Below, one piece after another: positions 32,151-36,135 of a stretch of DNA of 36,135 nucleotides (the first letter of the stretch is position 1; every line of letters begins with the position of its first letter). The stretch is from Paraburkholderia gardini (GTDB taxonomy: Bacteria; Pseudomonadota; Gammaproteobacteria; Burkholderiales; Burkholderiaceae). The stretch spans positions 1 through 36,135 of the forward strand of contig NZ_CAJQYY010000041.1 of NCBI RefSeq assembly GCF_907164575.1. Reading direction: 5' to 3'. Under the pieces are notes generated by a model. That model made no database searches. It was not told the DNA's origin and saw nothing but the letters and a program-made list of their open reading frames with translations. The position numbers and the translations under genes are program-made.

Positions 32151-32630
32151 GTGCTCAGCGCCACTTAACCAGAAGGTTAACGCTGACGCGGTTTTTTTCA
32201 ATAGACGGAAATTGCTCACGGCACGATCATGACGACATTGACTGCACGACGCCGCGCTGCACACCGTGGCAGCAAGCGTGATGCAGTCGATCAATACATG
32301 AGCGAGCGCGGCAACGCGCCGAAGTCAGACATGATCAGGAGACAGCATGCGAATCCGGACTCCGCACCTGTTGCGCTGGACAGCGAACACATACCGCGCG
32401 ATATCAGTAGCAGGGCAGACCCTGGTTCGTCGTCTTCCCGGGCATCTAATGATTTTCATCGACCTTTACAGCGTGCGTGACCTGAGCAACCCGCGACGCT
32501 AGCGTCTGACGCCGCGCGACGCGGCGCCTCCCTTATCCCTGTTGCACCGACTTGTGGTCAGCCCCGCGAGGGCCTGCCTGCGGGCATTCGCACGCGCAGT
32601 TGCTTTCAACGTTGATCAGGAAGCCTATTC
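32151..32630. other. 480-base leader of the amidohydrolase operon
   Basis: No convincing gene. It contains the shared regulatory element copy B (32165-32207). At 32336-32349 an AGGAG site precedes an ATG (32347) that opens only 51 codons (to 32502), with a product unlike known proteins. The rest looks non-coding. Confidence 0.5.
32165..32207 (+). promoter_or_regulatory. Shared regulatory element, copy B
   Basis: TTAACC, four bases, GGTTAACG (32175-32182), nine bases, then TTTTTTTCAATAGACG (32192-32207). It matches copy A (24953-24995) block for block at the same spacing: 8 of 8 in GGTTAACG and 15 of 16 in the last block. The perfect dyad TTAACC/GGTTAA marks a protein-binding site. It lies just after the LysR stop and 423 bases before the amidohydrolase. 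Confidence 0.65.
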
Positions 32631-33482
32631 ATGCCAACCCGTATCGTCGATATACATCCACACGTGATTTCCACCGACGAGAAGACCTATCCGCGCGATC
32701 CGCTCGGCGGCAGGCAGTCGGTATGGTCGCAGGAACGCCCCACGTCATACGCGCAGCTGCTCGCCGCGATGGACGAAGCGGGTGTGGCGAAGGCGGCGAT
32801 CGTGCATTCGTCGACCTGTTACGGTTTTGATAACGCGTACTGCATGGACGCGGTGGCGGCGCATCCGGATCGTTTCACCGGCGTCGGTTCGGTCGACATG
32901 CTCGCAGCGGACGCGGTCGACAGGATCCGTTACTGGGCCGCTCGCGGCATGACGGGGCCGCGGCTTTTCACCGCCGGCAGCACGATGCAGGGCCAGGGCG
33001 ACTGGCTCGCCGACCCGCGTTCGTTCGCCGGCTGGGAATGCGCGGCCGGGCTGAACCTGCCGGTGTGCGTGCAGATGCGCATCGAGGGCATCCAGCAGCT
33101 AAACGTGCTGATCGAGCGCTTCCCGACCGTGCGCATCGTGATCGACCATCTGATGAACCCAAATCTCGAAGAAGGCCCGCCGTATGCCGGCGCCGAGCCG
33201 CTCCTCGGACTCGCGAAACACGACAATATCTATCTCAAGTTGAGCAGCGTGATCATCCGTCAGGCGCGTGCCGGCAAGGCGACGCCCGAGTCGTTCTTCT
33301 CGCGTGTCGTTGACCGGTTCGGCGCGCGGCGCATTGCATGGGGCTCGAATTTCCCCGCGTCGCCGGGCTCGCTGAAAGAAATCGTCAAGGACAACCTGCA
33401 GGCTCTCGAGTGGCTCCCCGAAGAAGACAAGGCGTGGATTTTCAATCGTACCGCGCTGCAACTGTATCCGGCTCTCGCATAA
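32631..33482 (+). CDS. Amidohydrolase family protein (Amidohydro_2, LigI/ACMSD-like)
   Basis: A 283-residue metal-dependent TIM-barrel hydrolase. The first metal motif is VDIHPH (His9 and His11), the next His is in VIDHLMNP (His173). At the position where catalytic members usually have Asp (GSDFP), it has Asn240 in WGSNFPAS; such Asn variants occur in the family, but the exchange makes the reaction uncertain. AGGAAG precedes the ATG. Relatives hydrolyse 2-pyrone-4,6-dicarboxylate or decarboxylate aromatic acids. It is the first gene of an operon with two dihydroxyphthalate-decarboxylase-like proteins and TctC2, pointing to degradation of an imported acid. Confidence 0.88.
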   Translation: MPTRIVDIHPHVISTDEKTYPRDPLGGRQSVWSQERPTSYAQLLAAMDEAGVAKAAIVHSSTCYGFDNAYCMDAVAAHPDRFTGVGSVDMLAADAVDRIRYWAARGMTGPRLFTAGSTMQGQGDWLADPRSFAGWECAAGLNLPVCVQMRIEGIQQLNVLIERFPTVRIVIDHLMNPNLEEGPPYAGAEPLLGLAKHDNIYLKLSSVIIRQARAGKATPESFFSRVVDRFGARRIAWGSNFPASPGSLKEIVKDNLQALEWLPEEDKAWIFNRTALQLYPALA

Positions 33483-33494
33483 AGGAAACAAGCT

Positions 33495-34388
33495 ATGAAC
33501 GCCACCAGACGCATTCCGCTGCACATGTTGCTCGATACCTATCCGAGTACCGCGGCTCTGAAGGACGGCACCGTCAAATCGGATCTCGTCGAACTCGATT
33601 TTGCCGACGTGCCGCGCGCGAACAACGGTTTCAAGCGCGTGGTGCGCGACCTCGAATTCGATGTCGCGGAGCTTGCGATCATCACGTTCCTGATGGCGAA
33701 GGCGCGCGGCAAACCGCTCGTGCTGTTGCCGGCCGTGCTGATCGGCCGCTTCCAGCACCCGTACATCATCTACAACGCGGAGCGCGGGCCGCTGTCGCCG
33801 CACGATCTGAACGGCAAGCGCATCGGCTTGCGCTCGTATTCGGTGACCACCGCCACGTGGGTCCGCGGCATCCTGCAAAGTGATTTCGGGCTCGATCTGT
33901 CGAGCGTCCAGTGGACGACGTTCGAGGAGCCGCATGTCGCCGAGTTCGTCGATCCCTCGAACGTGAGGCGCGCCGCGCAAGGCAAGGACCTGATGCAGAT
34001 GCTGCTCGACGGCGAGATCGATGCAGCGATCGTCGGCGGCGGCACGAAGGGCGACCCGCGCATCAAGACGCTGTTCGAGGATCCGGCGGCAGAGGCGCGC
34101 GCGTGGCACGAACGTAACCACGCGATCCAGATCAACCATATGCTGGTCGCGAAGGAGTCGGTGCTTGCCGCGCATCCGGAGGCCGTGCGCGAGGTATTCC
34201 GTCTGCTCGAGGAAAGCCGGCGCGTCGCGGCGGAGAAGGGCGGCAAGGCAGAACCGGCGTTCGGGCTCGAAGCGAACCGGCGCAACCTCGAAATCGCGAT
34301 CGACTACTGCGTGCGGCAGAACCTGATTGCCCGCCGCCTGTCCGTCGACGAACTGTTCGACGACACCACGCGTGTGCTCGGAGCGTAA
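33495..34388 (+). CDS. 4,5-dihydroxyphthalate decarboxylase-like protein 1
   Basis: A 297-residue protein with the two-lobed periplasmic-binding fold found in Pht5-type 4,5-dihydroxyphthalate decarboxylases and related NMT1/THI5-like proteins. Conserved segments are LEFDVAELAIITFLMAKARG, PAVLIGRFQHPYIIYN and GKRIGLRSYSVTTATWVRG. There is no signal peptide, so it is cytoplasmic and an enzyme rather than a transport receptor. AGGAAA precedes the ATG, 12 bases after the amidohydrolase. It is shorter than Pht5 (about 330 residues). A decarboxylase acting on a hydroxylated aromatic acid is the best guess; databases often mislabel the family as ABC transporter binding proteins. Confidence 0.8.
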   Translation: MNATRRIPLHMLLDTYPSTAALKDGTVKSDLVELDFADVPRANNGFKRVVRDLEFDVAELAIITFLMAKARGKPLVLLPAVLIGRFQHPYIIYNAERGPLSPHDLNGKRIGLRSYSVTTATWVRGILQSDFGLDLSSVQWTTFEEPHVAEFVDPSNVRRAAQGKDLMQMLLDGEIDAAIVGGGTKGDPRIKTLFEDPAAEARAWHERNHAIQINHMLVAKESVLAAHPEAVREVFRLLEESRRVAAEKGGKAEPAFGLEANRRNLEIAIDYCVRQNLIARRLSVDELFDDTTRVLGA

Positions 34389-34392
34389 CGCA

Positions 34393-35391
34393 GTGACGCA
34401 GTCGATGGGTTCCCATGCATGGCGCGCGGCACTGTTCGCCTGTGGCCTGCTCGCGATGACGGGCGCACGCCCGGCGCACGCGGACACCGATGCAGATAAG
34501 TATCCGTCGCACGCAATCAGTATCGTCGTGCCGTTCGCGGCCGGCGGTGCCGGCGATCTGACCACCCGCGTGTTCGCGCAAAAGCTCACGCAGCTCGTCA
34601 ACGAGCCGGTGGTCATCCTCAATCGCCCCGGTGCGGGGCTGGTGAATTCGGCAACCATGGTCGCGCATGCGCGACCGGATGGTTATACGGTGTTTCTCGA
34701 TGGCAACGGCGCGGCGATTTCATCGGTGCTGTTCCGCAAGCTGCCGTACAGCAAGAGTGATTTCAAACAGGTGTCGTCGGTCGCGTTCTTCAGTCTCGTG
34801 CTGCTGGTCGACGGCCATTCTCCGTACAAGACGGTTGGCGATCTGATCGCGGCGGCGAAGGCGCAACCGGGCCATCTGAACATCGGCGCGGTGTCGGTCG
34901 GCAGCACGCAGAACCTGGCTGCGAACCTATTCCGCACGCGTGCGGGCGTCGACATGCGGGTCATACCGTTTCAGACCAGCAGCGAGGTGATCACGGCGCT
35001 GCGCGGCGATCTGGTGCAGGCGGCGCTGGAACTGATCCCGTCGGCGCTCGGACAGGTTTCGTCAGGCGCGGTGCGTGCGCTGGCGGTCACTTCCGTGTCG
35101 CGCTTCGCTGGCTTGCCGCAGGTGCCTACTCTCGCGGAAAGCGGCCTCGGTGGCTTCGACGCAACCTCGTGGAGCGGCCTCAGCGTACCGGCGGCAACCG
35201 ACGATGCGATCGTCAGGCGGCTCGCGTCGCAAAGCGCGCAGGCGCTTTCCGATCCTGATGTGAAACGCAAGATGCAGATGCTGGGCGGTGAAGCGCGGGC
35301 CAGCACGCCGGAAGAGATGAGCCAGATGTTCGACGCCGACAGGGCCAAATGGCAACAGGTGATCGAGCAGGCAAACATTCCGCGCCGCTAG
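34393..35391 (+). CDS. tctC: TTT substrate-binding protein (Bug/TctC family), copy 2
   Basis: A 332-residue periplasmic binding protein. GTG 34393 is preferred (GGAG nine bases upstream, four bases after the previous stop); ATG 34405 is possible. The signal peptide ends near ARPAHA. Family segments are ISIVVPFAAGGAGDLTTRVF, NRPGAGLVNSA and GSTQNLAANLF. It aligns gap-free with TctC1 by eye and keeps most of the same residues in the ligand-binding loops, so both probably feed the single TctAB permease in this window. Its position between two decarboxylase-like genes ties uptake to catabolism in one transcript. Confidence 0.92.
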   Translation: MTQSMGSHAWRAALFACGLLAMTGARPAHADTDADKYPSHAISIVVPFAAGGAGDLTTRVFAQKLTQLVNEPVVILNRPGAGLVNSATMVAHARPDGYTVFLDGNGAAISSVLFRKLPYSKSDFKQVSSVAFFSLVLLVDGHSPYKTVGDLIAAAKAQPGHLNIGAVSVGSTQNLAANLFRTRAGVDMRVIPFQTSSEVITALRGDLVQAALELIPSALGQVSSGAVRALAVTSVSRFAGLPQVPTLAESGLGGFDATSWSGLSVPAATDDAIVRRLASQSAQALSDPDVKRKMQMLGGEARASTPEEMSQMFDADRAKWQQVIEQANIPRR

Positions 35392-35418
35392 ATACGCGCA
35401 GGATCGCTGAGAGTATTT

Positions 35419-35426
35419 CGTTAACC
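35419..35426 (-). promoter_or_regulatory. Possible third GGTTAACG half-element
   Basis: The plus strand reads CGTTAACC here, the reverse complement of the GGTTAACG block of the shared elements A and B, inside a TTTCG/CGAAA dyad (35416-35430). The 16-base partner block was not found next to it. It lies about 70 bases before the last gene. Confidence 0.3.
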
Positions 35427-35492
35427 GAAACAAAGTGTCCGGCACAGGCCCCGAGGTTCAGTTTGCCGGCGCCGATTAATGTAAAGGAGAAA

Positions 35493-36135
35493 ATGTTGGT
35501 CAGAAAAATTCCGCTCAAAATTGCGATCGCCGAATATCCGCACACGTCGGCCATCCGTAACGGAACCATTCCCATCGAGGGCGTGGATGCCGAGTTCATC
35601 ACCGTTCAGCCGCAGATCGGCGCGTTCCGCCGGATGGTGCGCGACGTTGAATTCGACGTCTGCGAACTGGCGCCGACCACGTACATCATCGCGCGTGCTT
35701 ATGGCGCACCGTTCGTCGGTTTGCCGGTTTTCGTCATGCGCCGTTTTCACCATGGCGGCCTGCTGGTGCGCCCGGACGCCGGTATCAGGACGCCGAAGGA
35801 CCTGGAAGGCAGGAAGGTCGGCGTGCGGGCCTACTCGGTTACGACCGGCGTGTGGAACCGTCAGGTGCTGATGGACGAATTCGGTCTGGATTCGTCCAAG
35901 GTGACGTGGGTGGTCGATGATGAAGAACACGTCACGCAACTCAAGCTGCCGTCGAACGTGATCCACGCGCCGGAGGGCACGTCGCTCGCCGACATGATGG
36001 CGCAAGGCGAACTGGCTGGTGGCCTGGCGGCGAACGCAGGCATCGGCCGCACCGGCGCGCCGACGGGCGGCTGGAAGGAAGTGGAAGCCGATTACCCCGA
36101 TCTGCTGCCGAACGCGAGCGAACTCGAAGCCAGCT
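35493..36135 (+). CDS. 4,5-dihydroxyphthalate decarboxylase-like protein 2 (partial, runs off the window)
   Basis: The frame is open from ATG 35493, with AAAGGAG just upstream, through the last base: 214 codons with no stop. It is a paralogue of the protein at 33495: EYPHTSAIRNGTIPIEGVDA, VRDVEFDVCELAPTTYIIAR and GRKVGVRAYSVTTGVWNRQV match the same conserved segments. No signal peptide. The 101-base gap to TctC2 is the longest in this operon and holds a possible regulatory half-site. Two related but different decarboxylase-like proteins in one operon may act on different intermediates or form a mixed oligomer; neither is shown by the sequence. Confidence 0.8.
   Translation, partial: MLVRKIPLKIAIAEYPHTSAIRNGTIPIEGVDAEFITVQPQIGAFRRMVRDVEFDVCELAPTTYIIARAYGAPFVGLPVFVMRRFHHGGLLVRPDAGIRTPKDLEGRKVGVRAYSVTTGVWNRQVLMDEFGLDSSKVTWVVDDEEHVTQLKLPSNVIHAPEGTSLADMMAQGELAGGLAANAGIGRTGAPTGGWKEVEADYPDLLPNASELEAS

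Noticed and set aside
32229..32480. An 83-codon frame in the amidohydrolase leader
   Set aside because: Low-complexity Ser/Arg-rich product, no ribosome-binding site, overlapped by other equally unconvincing frames.
33495..34388. ABC transporter substrate-binding protein
   Set aside because: The fold is similar, but there is no signal peptide and no ABC permease or ATPase nearby; the Pht5-like decarboxylase family fits better.

Overview
The window is 36 kb of GC-rich, gene-dense DNA from a Gram-negative betaproteobacterium, most likely Burkholderiaceae (Paraburkholderia/Caballeronia type). This rests on gene content: a general diffusion porin, Bug/TctC binding proteins of a tripartite tricarboxylate transporter (TTT), an intracellular PHB depolymerase, a DGPF/ECF42 locus and CoA-dependent aromatic catabolism. 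No rRNA, tRNA, CRISPR array, phage or complete insertion sequence was seen. The left edge (bases 6-22) is a G homopolymer that looks like a sequencing or contig-end artefact.

Layout. (1) 0.17-1.6 kb: a TetR repressor divergent from a short-chain dehydrogenase, with a shared operator/promoter region. (2) 1.9-4.5 kb: an ECF42-type locus with two DGPF (YCII-related) proteins, a VOC protein and a sigma factor with a long C-terminal extension, followed by a DUF4440/SnoaL-like protein and a nitronate monooxygenase. (3) 6.2-8.7 kb: a Phd/VapC-type toxin-antitoxin pair between 33-bp near-perfect direct repeats, then a glutathione S-transferase pseudogene with an internal deletion and a PHB depolymerase that lacks its normal N-terminus. 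(4) 8.8-13.7 kb: cupin, SulP transporter, AraC/GyrI-like regulator, DHA2-type MFS pump.

(5) 13.9-23.4 kb, minus strand: a nine-gene operon for aerobic CoA-dependent degradation of 2-aminobenzoate (anthranilate). It holds the CoA ligase, the fused monooxygenase/reductase that dearomatises 2-aminobenzoyl-CoA, a short-chain dehydrogenase, a MarR regulator, an enoyl-CoA hydratase, an acyl-CoA dehydrogenase, a hotdog thioesterase, a Rid-family protein and a dienelactone-hydrolase/SnoaL fusion. Genes are joined by 4-base overlaps or short gaps. One good promoter with a dyad lies upstream of the first gene.

(6) 23.5-25.1 kb: a gene graveyard with two damaged cytochrome c genes and a LysR stub. (7) 25.2-36.1 kb, plus strand: a catabolic/uptake region with TctC1, porin, aldo/keto reductase, TctB, TctA, a LysR regulator, an amidohydrolase, a 4,5-dihydroxyphthalate-decarboxylase-like protein, TctC2 and a second decarboxylase-like protein that runs off the right edge. 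The leaders of TctC1 and of the amidohydrolase operon share the same bipartite element (dyad plus a 16-base block at fixed spacing), which suggests that one regulator, plausibly the LysR protein between them, controls both. The substrate is unknown; an aromatic or dicarboxylic acid is the reasonable guess.
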